Made by a program: the position numbers and the translations under genes
Notes under the pieces: generated by a model
The model's database searches: none
What the model was told of the DNA's origin: nothing
Seen by the model: the letters and a program-made list of their open reading frames with translations, nothing else
In this document: positions 35,152-43,880 of the stretch, piece by piece
How positions within the stretch are numbered: position 1 is the stretch's first letter
Layout of the letters: the number at the start of each line of letters is the position of its first letter
From: Clostridium sartagoforme
Lineage (GTDB): Bacteria > Bacillota > Clostridia > Clostridiales > Clostridiaceae
NCBI RefSeq assembly: GCF_004794105.1
Contig: NZ_SRYR01000002.1
Coordinates: 289,478-353,477 of the forward strand
Direction of reading: 5' to 3'
Length of the DNA: 64,000 nt

Positions 35152-35233
35152 GGGCTGTTATATAAACAGCCCAATTAATAATTTAAAGTTAACAATTTAG
35201 AGTTATTAATTGTTAACTGTTAATTGCGCTATA
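35152..35233. repeat. Hairpins and short repeats before HAD gene
   Basis: GGGCTGT-N7-ACAGCCC (35152-35172) and AGTTAACAATT (35187-35197) with its complement (35208-35218). The TTAACAATT/AATTGTTAA words also make up the repeat inside the gltX leader near 54760, so this may be another decayed member of the dispersed repeat family. Confidence 0.45.
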
Positions 35234-35251
35234 GTGCACTAAGGGGGATTT

Positions 35252-35857
35252 ATGTATAAGAATATAATTTTTGACTTAGGAAACGTTCTTTTAAGTTTTA
35301 CTCCAATGGAGTATTTAAAGAGTAAGATAAAAGAAGAGAATATTGAAACTGTATTTAAAGCAGTATTCCAAAGTGAAGAATGGATTATGTTAGATAGAGG
35401 GACAATTACTGAAAAAGAAGCTATATCTAATATAATTGAAAGAAATTTAGACTATAAAGACGATATTAATTTGGCTTTTGAAAATTGGTATGATATATTA
35501 AGTCCAATTGAAGAGACAATTAATATATTAGAAGAGTTAAAGGAAAAAGGATATAAAGTCTATTATCTATCTAACTTCCATCAGTTAGCTTTCGAAGAAG
35601 TAGTAAAAAAGAATAAATTTTTCGAGGCTTTTGATGGTGGGGTTGTATCTTATGCTGAAAAGCTTATCAAGCCAGATGAAGCTATATATAAGCTTGTATT
35701 AGAACAATATAAATTAAATCCTAGTGAAACAATATTTATTGATGATACTAAAGCAAATGTAGAAGGTGCTAATAAAATAGGAATTAAAACAATTTTCTTA
35801 GAGGAACCTGGTACATTAAGAGAAGAACTTAAGAAGTTAAGTATAGACATAGATTAA
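35252..35857 (+). CDS. HAD-superfamily hydrolase, subfamily IA
   Basis: Cytosolic phosphatase-like protein of 201 residues. HAD motif I is IIFDLGNVLLSF with the nucleophile D8; the second aspartate of the usual DxD is replaced by G10, as in the YihX/epoxide-hydrolase-N-like subgroup that has DxG or DLGN. Motif II is YYLSNFH, motif III K in LIKPDEAIY, and motif IV FIDDTKANVEGA. Substrate unknown; sugar phosphates are typical. ATG follows AAGGGGGA. Confidence 0.88.
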   Translation: MYKNIIFDLGNVLLSFTPMEYLKSKIKEENIETVFKAVFQSEEWIMLDRGTITEKEAISNIIERNLDYKDDINLAFENWYDILSPIEETINILEELKEKGYKVYYLSNFHQLAFEEVVKKNKFFEAFDGGVVSYAEKLIKPDEAIYKLVLEQYKLNPSETIFIDDTKANVEGANKIGIKTIFLEEPGTLREELKKLSIDID

Positions 35858-36028
35858 GATATTATACCATAGAGAAAGAAAATAAAAATACTTAGTTTTA
35901 TAGTGGACATATTTAAGTTTGTGATTACTTGAAGTAAGGGAAGTAAATAATAAACTGGTATAGCCACTTTTTTATTTATTAACTTACCTATTTTACTTGT
36001 ATATAGAATAGTAGTGAGTTAAAATAAA

Positions 36029-36061
36029 GTGAATCTTGGCAATGGTAGCCATAGGATAAAA
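36029..36061 (+). promoter_or_regulatory. Leader motif shared with the gltX leader
   Basis: TTGGCAATGGTAGCCATAGG followed by ATAAA lies 35-65 bases before the helicase start. A close match, TTAGCAATGGTAGCGATCGG with ATAAA, lies just before gltX (55048-55072). The GGC..GCC pair could form a small hairpin. The motif may be a conserved leader RNA element; function unknown. Confidence 0.45.
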
Positions 36062-36095
36062 AAGATATTTAAAAGTTAAAAAAAGAGGGAGTCTT

Positions 36096-37541
36096 ATGAA
36101 GATAGATAAATTTAGAGATATGAGCTTAAATAATGAAATTTTAAAAGCTCTAGATAACTTAGGATTTGAGCATCCATCTGAAGTTCAAAAAGAAGTTATT
36201 CCAGAAATGTTAAATAAAAATGATATAGTGGTAAAATCACAAACAGGTAGTGGTAAGACTGCAAGTTTTGGGATACCACTTTGTGAATTAATAAATGAAG
36301 AAGAAAATATAGTGAAGGCATTAATATTAGTCCCTACTAGAGAGCTTGCAATGCAAGTTAAAGAGGATATTTCAAATATCGGGAGACTAAAGAAAATTAG
36401 AGCAGCAGCTATATTTGGAAAACAACCCTTTAATGAGCAAATAAGAGAGTTAAAACAAAGGGTACATATTGTATGTGGAACCCCAGGAAGAGTAATAGAC
36501 CATATTAAAAGGGGAAACTTAGATACAAGTAAAATAGAATATGTAGTTATAGATGAAGCAGATAAAATGCTTAATATGGGATTTATTGATCAAATAGCAG
36601 AAGTATTAAATGATTTGCCAGAAAATAAAAGTACTGCACTTTTCTCAGCTACAATACCTAGTGAAATTGAAGGCTTGTATGAAAAATATATGAAAGAACC
36701 AAAGGTTCTAAATATAAAATCTAAGGTCTTTAATAGAGAAAAAATTAGTGAGAAGTATATAATTTCAAATAGAGAAGATAAGTTTAAAACATTATTAAAG
36801 CTTCTTTATAACTATACAGATGATTCAGCAATAGTATTTTGTAATACTAAAGAATCAGTAAGAAATCTTAGTTCTTTACTTAGAAAAGAAAATATTAAAG
36901 CAAATGAGCTACATGGAGATATGGATCAAAAGGAAAGATTAAAAGTAATGGATAGCTTTAAAGGTAAAGAATTTAAAGTGCTAGTAGCTACAGATATTGC
37001 TGCTAGAGGAATTCATATTAACCATATAACCAATGTATTTAATTACGAAGTACCTATGGAAAAGGAAAGTTATGTCCACAGAATAGGAAGAAGTGGTAGA
37101 GGAGATAAGAATGGTTTAGCAATCACTTTAACTTCTACAGGAGAAAAAAGATTTTTAGATGACATAGAAGAGTATATAGGATATAAAATTGAAGTAATAA
37201 CTATTCCTGAATATGAAAAAGTTATAGAAGGTAGAAAAAGATTTCTTGAAGATCAAAAAACTAATTATGGAAATAGTAATAATAAGAAAAAATCCATACA
37301 TAGTGAGGTCACTAAGCTTTATATAGGTGCTGGTAAGAAAAAGAAGATTAGAAATATTGATATTCTTGGAGCTTTAAGCAACTTAGATGGTATTACTGGA
37401 GAAGATATAGGTATAATTGATGTTCAAGATGGATTTTCTTATGTAGATATTTTAAATGGAAAAGGAAATATAGTATTAAAAAAGTATAAGGAAATAAAAG
37501 TAAAAGGTAAAATAGCCAAGATAAGTAGAGCTAAAAATTAA
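36096..37541 (+). CDS. DEAD-box RNA helicase, DbpA-like
   Basis: ATP-dependent RNA helicase, 481 residues. Motifs: Q motif region FEHPSEVQKEVIP, Walker A SQTGSGKT (48-55), PTREL, DEAD in VIDEADKML, SAT in FSATIPSE, and HRIGRSGR of the second RecA domain. The C-terminal 75 residues (TKLYIGAGKKKKIRNIDILG, then IGIIDVQDGFSYVDI) match the DbpA RNA-binding domain, which in DbpA/YxiN binds hairpin 92 of 23S rRNA, so a ribosome assembly role is likely. ATG follows GAGGGAG. Confidence 0.9.
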   Translation: MKIDKFRDMSLNNEILKALDNLGFEHPSEVQKEVIPEMLNKNDIVVKSQTGSGKTASFGIPLCELINEEENIVKALILVPTRELAMQVKEDISNIGRLKKIRAAAIFGKQPFNEQIRELKQRVHIVCGTPGRVIDHIKRGNLDTSKIEYVVIDEADKMLNMGFIDQIAEVLNDLPENKSTALFSATIPSEIEGLYEKYMKEPKVLNIKSKVFNREKISEKYIISNREDKFKTLLKLLYNYTDDSAIVFCNTKESVRNLSSLLRKENIKANELHGDMDQKERLKVMDSFKGKEFKVLVATDIAARGIHINHITNVFNYEVPMEKESYVHRIGRSGRGDKNGLAITLTSTGEKRFLDDIEEYIGYKIEVITIPEYEKVIEGRKRFLEDQKTNYGNSNNKKKSIHSEVTKLYIGAGKKKKIRNIDILGALSNLDGITGEDIGIIDVQDGFSYVDILNGKGNIVLKKYKEIKVKGKIAKISRAKN

Positions 37542-37643
37542 GTTATAAATTTCAAGAAAACTTATAATAATAAATTTAGGTGAATTAAAATGAAATTATT
37601 TAAATTTATATAATAAAAATAATTATAGAAAGAAGGGTATTAA

Positions 37644-37913
37644 GTGAAAATAATTAAAAAAGATGGAAGAATAGAAGAGTTTAACATAAAAAAAATTAAA
37701 ACAAGCATTGAAAACGCAGCTAGAGATAGTGAAAGTATGCTAAATGAATCAGACTTAAAGATAATTACCTCTGATATTGAAAATACTTTGTTAAAGATTA
37801 GAAAAGATACTTTAATAACTTCAAGTTATGAAGTTATTGGTGTTATTTTTGAAATTTTAAAAAGAAATGGATTTAACAGTGTACTAAAATCTTATGTAGA
37901 GTTTGGTAAATAA
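37644..37913 (+). CDS. Stand-alone ATP-cone domain protein
   Basis: An 89-residue protein that is nearly all ATP-cone: IIKKDGRIEEFNIKKIKTSI at the start, and YEVIGVIFEILKRNG near the end. ATP-cones sense ATP/dATP in ribonucleotide reductases and in NrdR; here no reductase or NrdR zinc ribbon is attached. It may be a regulator or a remnant. GTG start after AAGAAGGG. Single gene between the helicase and a HAD phosphatase. Confidence 0.8.
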   Translation: MKIIKKDGRIEEFNIKKIKTSIENAARDSESMLNESDLKIITSDIENTLLKIRKDTLITSSYEVIGVIFEILKRNGFNSVLKSYVEFGK

Positions 37914-37979
37914 ACTAGATACTATCCTTTTATGTGATATAATTGAAAGGGAAATTCGTATTTACAAATGGAGGATTAT

Positions 37980-38792
37980 ATGTATAAGTTAGTTGCTATT
38001 GATATGGATGGTACTTTGTTAAGATCAGATAAAACTATATCTGACAGAACAAAAAAAGCCATAAATGATGCTAGAGATAAGGGAGTAACTGTTGTATTAG
38101 CTACGGGAAGACCAATTGAAGGTGTTTCAAGGTATTTAGAAGAATTAGATATGTACACTGATAAGGACTATGTATTAAGTTATAATGGTGCTTTTGTTCA
38201 AAAAACTTCAACTAAAGATGTAATAGCTAAAATTGCATTAAAGGGTGAAGACTTTCACTATTTAAGAAGTATTAGTGATGATCTTGGAGTAAATATTCAT
38301 GCTTTTTCAGAAAAATATGGATTAGTAACTCCGAAAAATAGCACTTATACTGAATTAGAAGCAAATATTAATAAGATTGATATAAATGAAATGGATATAT
38401 CTGTTATAAAAGATGATGAAGTAATAGTAAAGATAATGATGATAGATGAAGAGGATGTCTTAACTGAAGCTATAGAGAAATTACCTAAGGAATTATATGA
38501 TAAATATACAGTAGTGAGAAGTTCACCTCATTTCTTAGAATTTTTACACAAGGAAGCTAATAAAGGAATTGGTGTAGAACTTTTAGCTAAACATTTAGGG
38601 GTTAAGAGAGAAGAAGTTATTACTTTAGGAGATGCAGGTAATGATCTTCATATGATAGAATATGCAGGACTAGGCGTAGCTATGGGAAATGCCTTCGATG
38701 AGGTTAAAGCTGCAGCAAATTATATTACTGATAGCAATGATAATGATGGAGTTGCAAAAGTAATTGAGAAGTTTATTTTAGAAAATAATTAA
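37980..38792 (+). CDS. Cof-type HAD-IIB phosphatase
   Basis: Phosphatase of the Cof/YidA group acting on sugar phosphates or cofactors such as FMN or PLP precursors; the substrate cannot be read from sequence. The 270-residue protein has VAIDMDGTLL with D8 and D10, TGRP, the IIB cap region, the motif III lysine region (KGIGVELLAKHLG) and GDAGNDLHMIEYA as motif IV. ATG 37980 is chosen because GGAGG lies just before it; an upstream ATG at 37968 overlaps that ribosome site. Confidence 0.9.
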   Translation: MYKLVAIDMDGTLLRSDKTISDRTKKAINDARDKGVTVVLATGRPIEGVSRYLEELDMYTDKDYVLSYNGAFVQKTSTKDVIAKIALKGEDFHYLRSISDDLGVNIHAFSEKYGLVTPKNSTYTELEANINKIDINEMDISVIKDDEVIVKIMMIDEEDVLTEAIEKLPKELYDKYTVVRSSPHFLEFLHKEANKGIGVELLAKHLGVKREEVITLGDAGNDLHMIEYAGLGVAMGNAFDEVKAAANYITDSNDNDGVAKVIEKFILENN

Positions 38793-38880
38793 TATTTATG
38801 TAATGCAAAATGAAAAATGAATGATATAAAATTAATGAAAAGACTCTTAATGGAGTTTATAAAAAGGATTATTTAAAGAA

Positions 38881-38907
38881 ACTCAAGGCAAATGCCTTGA
38901 GTTTTTT
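38881..38907 (+). terminator. Rho-independent terminator
   Basis: ACTCAAGGCA and TGCCTTGAGT around AA, then a T-run. Upstream, 38806-38860 carries AATGAAAAATGAATG-type words of the dispersed repeat family. Confidence 0.9.
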
Positions 38908-39013
38908 CTTAATTATAAATTATCAACTATGAATTACTGATTATAAATTTATCACTCTTGGGAAAAGTTATACATATATTTATAAATATAGAAAGTCAGA
39001 AAGAAGGATAAAA

Positions 39014-40852
39014 ATGTGCGGAATAACAGGCTTTGTTAATTTTAAAAAGAATATAAAAGATGAGCTTGGAACTTTAAAAGCAATGACTGATACTTTAAGT
39101 TTAAGAGGGCCTAATTCTGAAGGGAACTACCTATCTAATAATGTTATGTTTGGTCATAGAAGACTAATAGTAGTAGATCCTGAAGGTGGAATTCAGCCTA
39201 TGAAAAGGAGTATTGATAATAGGGAATATGTATTAGTATATAACGGAGAATTATATAATACAGAGGATTTAAGAAAAGAATTAATTAATGATGGATTTAA
39301 GTTTGAAGGGTATTCAGATACAGAAGTTTTATTACTCTCCTATATTCGATGGGGAATAGGTGCTATAGAAAAGTTCAATGGTATATTTGCCTTTGCTATA
39401 TATGATAAGGAAAAGAACCAAGTAGTTTTAGCTAGAGATGCAATGGGAGTAAAACCTTTATTTTATAGCATTAAGAATAATACATTAATCTTCGGTTCAG
39501 AAATTAAGGCATTACTTAAGCACCCATTAGTTAAGGCTGTAGTAGATAAGGATGGATTAACTGAATTATTTGCACTAGGACCAGCAATAACTCCAGGAAA
39601 AACTTATTTTAAAGATATTGAAGAGGTTAAGCCTGGTGAATATTTAGTTTTAAATAATGATGGTGTAAAAAAAGAAATTTATTGGAGGCTTGAAGCAAAG
39701 GATTTTAATGAAAGTGAAGAAGAGGCAGTGGAACATGTAAGAGAATTACTTATAGATGCTATAAAAAGACAATTAGTTGGAGATGTCCCTGTATGTACCT
39801 TCTTGTCAGGAGGATTAGATTCATCAGCAATTTCAGCTATTGCAGCTTCAGAATTCAAAAAGAAGAATAAACAGCTTACTACATTTTCTATTGAATATGA
39901 AGATAATGAAAAATACTTTAAATCATCCTTATACCAACCAACTTCAGATAAGTATTATGCTGAAGTTATGAGTAAGTTTATTGGTAGTAATCATAGAAAT
40001 GTAATTTTAAATCATGAAGATTTAGTTAATGCATTAGATGAAGCTTTAATTGGGAGAGATTGTCCAGGTATGGCAGATGTGGATTCTTCTTTATACCTAT
40101 TTTGTAAGGAAGTAAAAAAAGACTTTGTAGTATCATTATCAGGAGAATGTGCAGATGAATTATTTGCAGGATATCCATGGTTTACTAATGATGATATGAT
40201 ATGGAGCAATACCTTCCCATGGTCAAGATTTATAAAAGAAAGAAAGGCTATATTAAGCCCAGAACTTAAGGGCTTAAAAATAGAAGAGGCAGCAGATAGC
40301 GCATATAGAAATACTTTAAGTGAAGTTCCTCACTTAGATAATGAGAGTCCTATAGAATATAGAATGAGAGAATTATTTTACTTAAACTTAAGATGGTTTA
40401 TGCTTAATTTATTAAATAGAAAAGATAGAATGAGTATGGCAAATAGCTTAGAAGTAAGAGTGCCTTTTGCTGATTATAAAATAGTTGAATATGCCTTTAA
40501 TATTCCTAATAATATTAAACTTCTTAATGGAAGAGAAAAAGGGTTATTAAGAAAGGCTTTAGAAGGAATACTTCCAGAAGAAATAATTTATAGGAAAAAG
40601 AGCCCATATCCTAAGACTCATAATCCTATATACACTGATATGGTATGTAATAAGATGAATAGCATATTAAGTGATACTTCGTCTCCTATATTAGATATAA
40701 TAGATAAAAATGTAGTAAAAAATATATTAGATACTAGAGGAGAAGCTTATAAGACAACTTGGTATGGACAGCTTATGACTGGACCTCAAATGATAGCTTA
40801 TTTAATTCAAATTAATAATTGGCTAAAGTATTATAAAGTAGAAATTAAATAA
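39014..40852 (+). CDS. asnB: Asparagine synthase (glutamine-hydrolysing)
   Basis: Converts aspartate, glutamine and ATP to asparagine, glutamate, AMP and pyrophosphate. The 612-residue enzyme has the N-terminal class II amidotransferase domain with the nucleophile Cys2 (MCGITGF), SLRGPNSEG and YNGELYN, and the C-terminal synthetase domain with the pyrophosphate loop SGGLDSS at about 265-271. It follows AGAAGGATA and stands alone between two terminators. Of the two AsnB groups it is nearer the B. subtilis AsnB/AsnO-size enzymes. Confidence 0.94.
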   Translation: MCGITGFVNFKKNIKDELGTLKAMTDTLSLRGPNSEGNYLSNNVMFGHRRLIVVDPEGGIQPMKRSIDNREYVLVYNGELYNTEDLRKELINDGFKFEGYSDTEVLLLSYIRWGIGAIEKFNGIFAFAIYDKEKNQVVLARDAMGVKPLFYSIKNNTLIFGSEIKALLKHPLVKAVVDKDGLTELFALGPAITPGKTYFKDIEEVKPGEYLVLNNDGVKKEIYWRLEAKDFNESEEEAVEHVRELLIDAIKRQLVGDVPVCTFLSGGLDSSAISAIAASEFKKKNKQLTTFSIEYEDNEKYFKSSLYQPTSDKYYAEVMSKFIGSNHRNVILNHEDLVNALDEALIGRDCPGMADVDSSLYLFCKEVKKDFVVSLSGECADELFAGYPWFTNDDMIWSNTFPWSRFIKERKAILSPELKGLKIEEAADSAYRNTLSEVPHLDNESPIEYRMRELFYLNLRWFMLNLLNRKDRMSMANSLEVRVPFADYKIVEYAFNIPNNIKLLNGREKGLLRKALEGILPEEIIYRKKSPYPKTHNPIYTDMVCNKMNSILSDTSSPILDIIDKNVVKNILDTRGEAYKTTWYGQLMTGPQMIAYLIQINNWLKYYKVEIK

Positions 40853-40860
40853 AAATAATA

Positions 40861-40892
40861 GAAGGAGCTCTGATTTCAGAGTTTCTTTTTTA
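40861..40892 (+). terminator. Rho-independent terminator
   Basis: GAAGGAGCTCTG and CAGAGTTTC around ATTT, then a T-run, just after asnB. Confidence 0.8.
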
Positions 40893-41049
40893 TATTAAAA
40901 CTAATTTTATAGTAGATAAATGATTTTTATATTAGTTTTTAATAATACCTTTAGGTTGTAAATTGCCAAATATTACTTTTAAAAGTATAATATTTCTGTG
41001 TAATAAATTGTAATTTAATATTAACTAAATTAATTTAAGGAATAAGAAG

Positions 41050-41904
41050 ATGGCAACTGTAATTTTAGAAAAGGGAAATATAATTACTGATGAAAATATA
41101 AATGAAAATTTAGAAGGTGTAGTTGGTTATTTATACAACACTAAGAATATTGAAATGGTGAATGATAAACAGTTTAATAATATTCATAAAGATATAATTA
41201 TAAAAAATAAAGATATGATATTTTTAAGGATACCTATATTAGATAATGGAGAAAAACGAGTAATTAATGGAGTAATAGATCATGAAAAATTTATTATTAA
41301 CTATGAAAATGAAATGTTACTTGAATTTCTAGAAGAGAAGATATCATTACATAAAAAAATTAATAAATATAATTTATGTCTTTTTATATTTCAGTATTTT
41401 TCTTATGTATATAATGAAGAGTTACTTTCAATTGAAGAAATAGTGGACGATCTATTTCAAGGTGCAGTTTATAATGGAGAAATAGATAATAAAGAGATAT
41501 TAGAAATTAAAAAATCTGTTTCCCTTATAAAGAGATTTACTACTTATTATAAATCAATGATAACTTACTTAGACGATGAATTTAGTAATATAGATTCATA
41601 TAGTAAGGCTTTATTAGTTCTAGATAATACTTTAAGTTTGGTTGAAAATATTGAATCATCGATTTTTTCATGTATAGATGTTTATAATTCAGAGTTATCA
41701 AATAAAATGAATAAAACAATGCAACTATTAACTATAATAACAGTTTTATCTCTGCCATTAACTATAGTTTCAGGTATATTTGGAATGAACTTTCAAAGTA
41801 TGCCTTTACTAAAAGATAGTTATGGATTTACATTAACTATTATTTTAACTTTAGGACTTATAGTATTTGAAATTATGTACTTTAAGAGAAATAAGTATTT
41901 TTAA
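41050..41904 (+). CDS. CorA family divalent metal transporter
   Basis: Pentameric Mg2+/Co2+/Ni2+ channel-type transporter. The 284-residue protein has a cytosolic domain of about 220 residues, then two membrane helices; the first ends in the diagnostic GMN motif (GIFGMNFQSMP). The C-terminus is basic and short, as usual. The leader of about 155 bases after the asnB terminator shows no M-box features. The start is ATG after TAAGGAA. Confidence 0.87.
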   Translation: MATVILEKGNIITDENINENLEGVVGYLYNTKNIEMVNDKQFNNIHKDIIIKNKDMIFLRIPILDNGEKRVINGVIDHEKFIINYENEMLLEFLEEKISLHKKINKYNLCLFIFQYFSYVYNEELLSIEEIVDDLFQGAVYNGEIDNKEILEIKKSVSLIKRFTTYYKSMITYLDDEFSNIDSYSKALLVLDNTLSLVENIESSIFSCIDVYNSELSNKMNKTMQLLTIITVLSLPLTIVSGIFGMNFQSMPLLKDSYGFTLTIILTLGLIVFEIMYFKRNKYF

Positions 41905-42093
41905 GAAACTTATAATTTTAATATAAGAAATTAATAGAGAATATATGGATTAAATAATATATAAATTAAGCAATATGTTTTAAATTATGATATATAAGTC
42001 ATATATCATATAAATAAGTGAGTTTATATTTACAAAGAAATGATTCCATAGCATTTAATTTTATACAATGGTATATAAAAGGGGGAAGAGAGG

Positions 42094-42615
42094 ATGCAAG
42101 AATACGCAAGCAAAAATGATCTGATAAAGGAAATTGAAAAAACCTCACAACTATTTATTAAAGAGTTTGATGAAGTTTTAGAAGAGGATAAAGAAAAAAT
42201 GATAGAAGGTGTAGACAGAACACCATTAGAGATGATTGCTTATCAATTAGGCTGGCTAGATTTAATAAGAACCTGGGATAAGGATGAGAAAGAAGGCAAA
42301 ATAGTTATTACACCAGCTCCAGGATATAAGTGGAATAAACTTGGTGAACTATATAAAAGCTTTTATGATAGACATAGAGAATATACTTTAGATGAATTGA
42401 AAGAAAAATTTAAGGAAGAAGTAAATGAGATTATAAAATGGGTAGATAATTTTTCAGAGGAAGAGTTATTTATAGCAGGAAGTAGAAAATGGGCTTCTTC
42501 AACTCCTTCTAACTGGTCTATATGGAAGTGGATACATATAAATACAGTAGCACCTTTTAAATCTTTTAGAAGCAAGATACGAAAATGGAAAAAATTAGCT
42601 GCCTACATAAGGTAG
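42094..42615 (+). CDS. ClbS/DfsB family four-helix protein
   Basis: A 173-residue protein of the ClbS/DfsB (DUF1706) family, relatives of DinB four-helix bundles. In E. coli ClbS protects against colibactin by cyclopropane hydrolysis; most members have no known job. Seen are EMIAYQLGWLDLIRTWDKDE, PGYKWNKLGELYKSFYDRH and the C-terminal WSIWKWIHINTVAPFKSFR. It starts after GGGGGAAGAGAGG. Its end overlaps the converging alr gene by 13 bases inside a bidirectional terminator. Confidence 0.88.
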   Translation: MQEYASKNDLIKEIEKTSQLFIKEFDEVLEEDKEKMIEGVDRTPLEMIAYQLGWLDLIRTWDKDEKEGKIVITPAPGYKWNKLGELYKSFYDRHREYTLDELKEKFKEEVNEIIKWVDNFSEEELFIAGSRKWASSTPSNWSIWKWIHINTVAPFKSFRSKIRKWKKLAAYIR

Positions 42616-42623
42616 CTAATTTT
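42591..42623. terminator. Bidirectional terminator within converging gene ends
   Basis: AAAATTAGCTGCCT pairs with AGGTAGCTAATTTT (one bulge) around a short loop, with A- and T-runs on both sides. It lies in the last codons of both the ClbS/DfsB-like gene and alr. Confidence 0.85.
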
Positions 42624-43760
42624 TTCTATTTCGTTATTCTTTATATATACTCTAGGAGCTCTTCTTCCAATTAGACAAAGAACTTCATAGCTTATTGTTC
42701 CTATTATTTCTGCCATGTCTTCAGCATTGAATTTAACATTTCCTGATTCACCAAGAAGAATTACTTCATCGAAGGCCTTAACATCTTTAATATCAGTAAC
42801 ATCTACCATAAATTGATCCATGCAGACATTTCCGATAATAGGAGCAAGCTGTCCATTAATAATAACTTTACCTTTATTAGATAGGGCTCTTGAATATCCA
42901 TCAGCATAACCTACTGGAAGAGTTGCTATCTTGGTTTTTCTAGTAGTCTTAAAAGTTTTACCATAGCCTATAAATTCATTTTCTTCTACTTCTTTTAAAT
43001 GAATTATTCTAGTTTTCCATGTTAATACTGGTTTGATATTTAAGTTATTCATATTAACTTCACTTGAAGGATAATAGCCATATTGAATAATACCAGGTCT
43101 AACATAGTCACAGTGGCTTTTGGGTAAATCTATAATTGCTGCACTATTAGATAAGTTTTTCTTATTTATTTTTAATCCTCTTTCTTCTAAAACTGATAGT
43201 ATATTATTATATACTTCTATTTGATAATCAGAATAAGATTTATCAATTGAGTCAGCAGTAGAGAAATGAGAAAAAATACTTTCTATATTTAAATTACTTA
43301 GTTTTGAAATTTCAATTATATCATTAATATCATTTTCAGTGTTTTTGAAACCAATTCTACCCATACCTGAATCAATTGCTATATGAACATTAATCATTTT
43401 ATTAAAGGTTATAGCCTTGTTATTAAGTTCTTTAGCAAAGCTTAGTGTAGATATAGTAGGTTCCACATCATATTTAATTATTGAGTCAATAGCATAGTTT
43501 TCGCTAATTCCAAGAAGCATAATTGGAGACTTAATATAATTATCTCTAAGCTCTATAGCTTCAATAATATTAGCTACTGCTAGTTTCTTAATTTCTCTTT
43601 CTAAAAGAGTTTTAGAAACTTCTACAGCACCATGACCATATGCATTGGCTTTTACAACTCCGATTACTTCACTTCCTATAGTTTGCTTCTTAATTTCATC
43701 TATATTATTTATTAAATTATCTATATTAATTTCTGCCCAAATAGGGTGTAATAAATCCAT
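42603..43760 (-). CDS. alr: Alanine racemase
   Basis: PLP enzyme that interconverts L- and D-alanine for cell-wall synthesis; in clostridia it can also affect spore germination. The 385-residue protein has the PLP lysine K37 in VVKANAYGHG, the IDSGMGRIGF region, the substrate-side GYADGYSR and CMDQFMVDVT. It starts after TAGGAGAA on the minus strand. It is divergent from a MocR regulator gene, and the 120-bp gap holds repeated TCAGTTT boxes, so regulation of alr by that protein is likely. Confidence 0.94.
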   Translation of the reverse strand: MDLLHPIWAEINIDNLINNIDEIKKQTIGSEVIGVVKANAYGHGAVEVSKTLLEREIKKLAVANIIEAIELRDNYIKSPIMLLGISENYAIDSIIKYDVEPTISTLSFAKELNNKAITFNKMINVHIAIDSGMGRIGFKNTENDINDIIEISKLSNLNIESIFSHFSTADSIDKSYSDYQIEVYNNILSVLEERGLKINKKNLSNSAAIIDLPKSHCDYVRPGIIQYGYYPSSEVNMNNLNIKPVLTWKTRIIHLKEVEENEFIGYGKTFKTTRKTKIATLPVGYADGYSRALSNKGKVIINGQLAPIIGNVCMDQFMVDVTDIKDVKAFDEVILLGESGNVKFNAEDMAEIIGTISYEVLCLIGRRAPRVYIKNNEIEKISYLM

Positions 43761-43819
43761 AAATATTCTCCTAACTATAATTGACTATGTAATAACACTA
43801 TTGATATTATTATATACAT

Positions 43820-43871
43820 AAACTGAAACTTTGATAAGTGTCAGTTTTAAGAAAGTTAATGGTATCAGTTT
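43820..43871. promoter_or_regulatory. Repeated TCAGTTT boxes, candidate MocR operator
   Basis: AAACTGA (43820-43826), TCAGTTT (43841-43847) and TCAGTTT (43865-43871): one inverted pair and one direct repeat spaced 24 bp. Paired direct boxes are typical for MocR/GabR-type regulators. The third box touches the ribosome site of the regulator gene, which suits autoregulation. Confidence 0.6.
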
Positions 43872-43880
43872 GGAGGATTT

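Noticed and set aside
40893..41049. M-box (magnesium riboswitch) before the CorA-like gene
   Set aside because: The leader is short and lacks the conserved M-box core; no matching helices seen.
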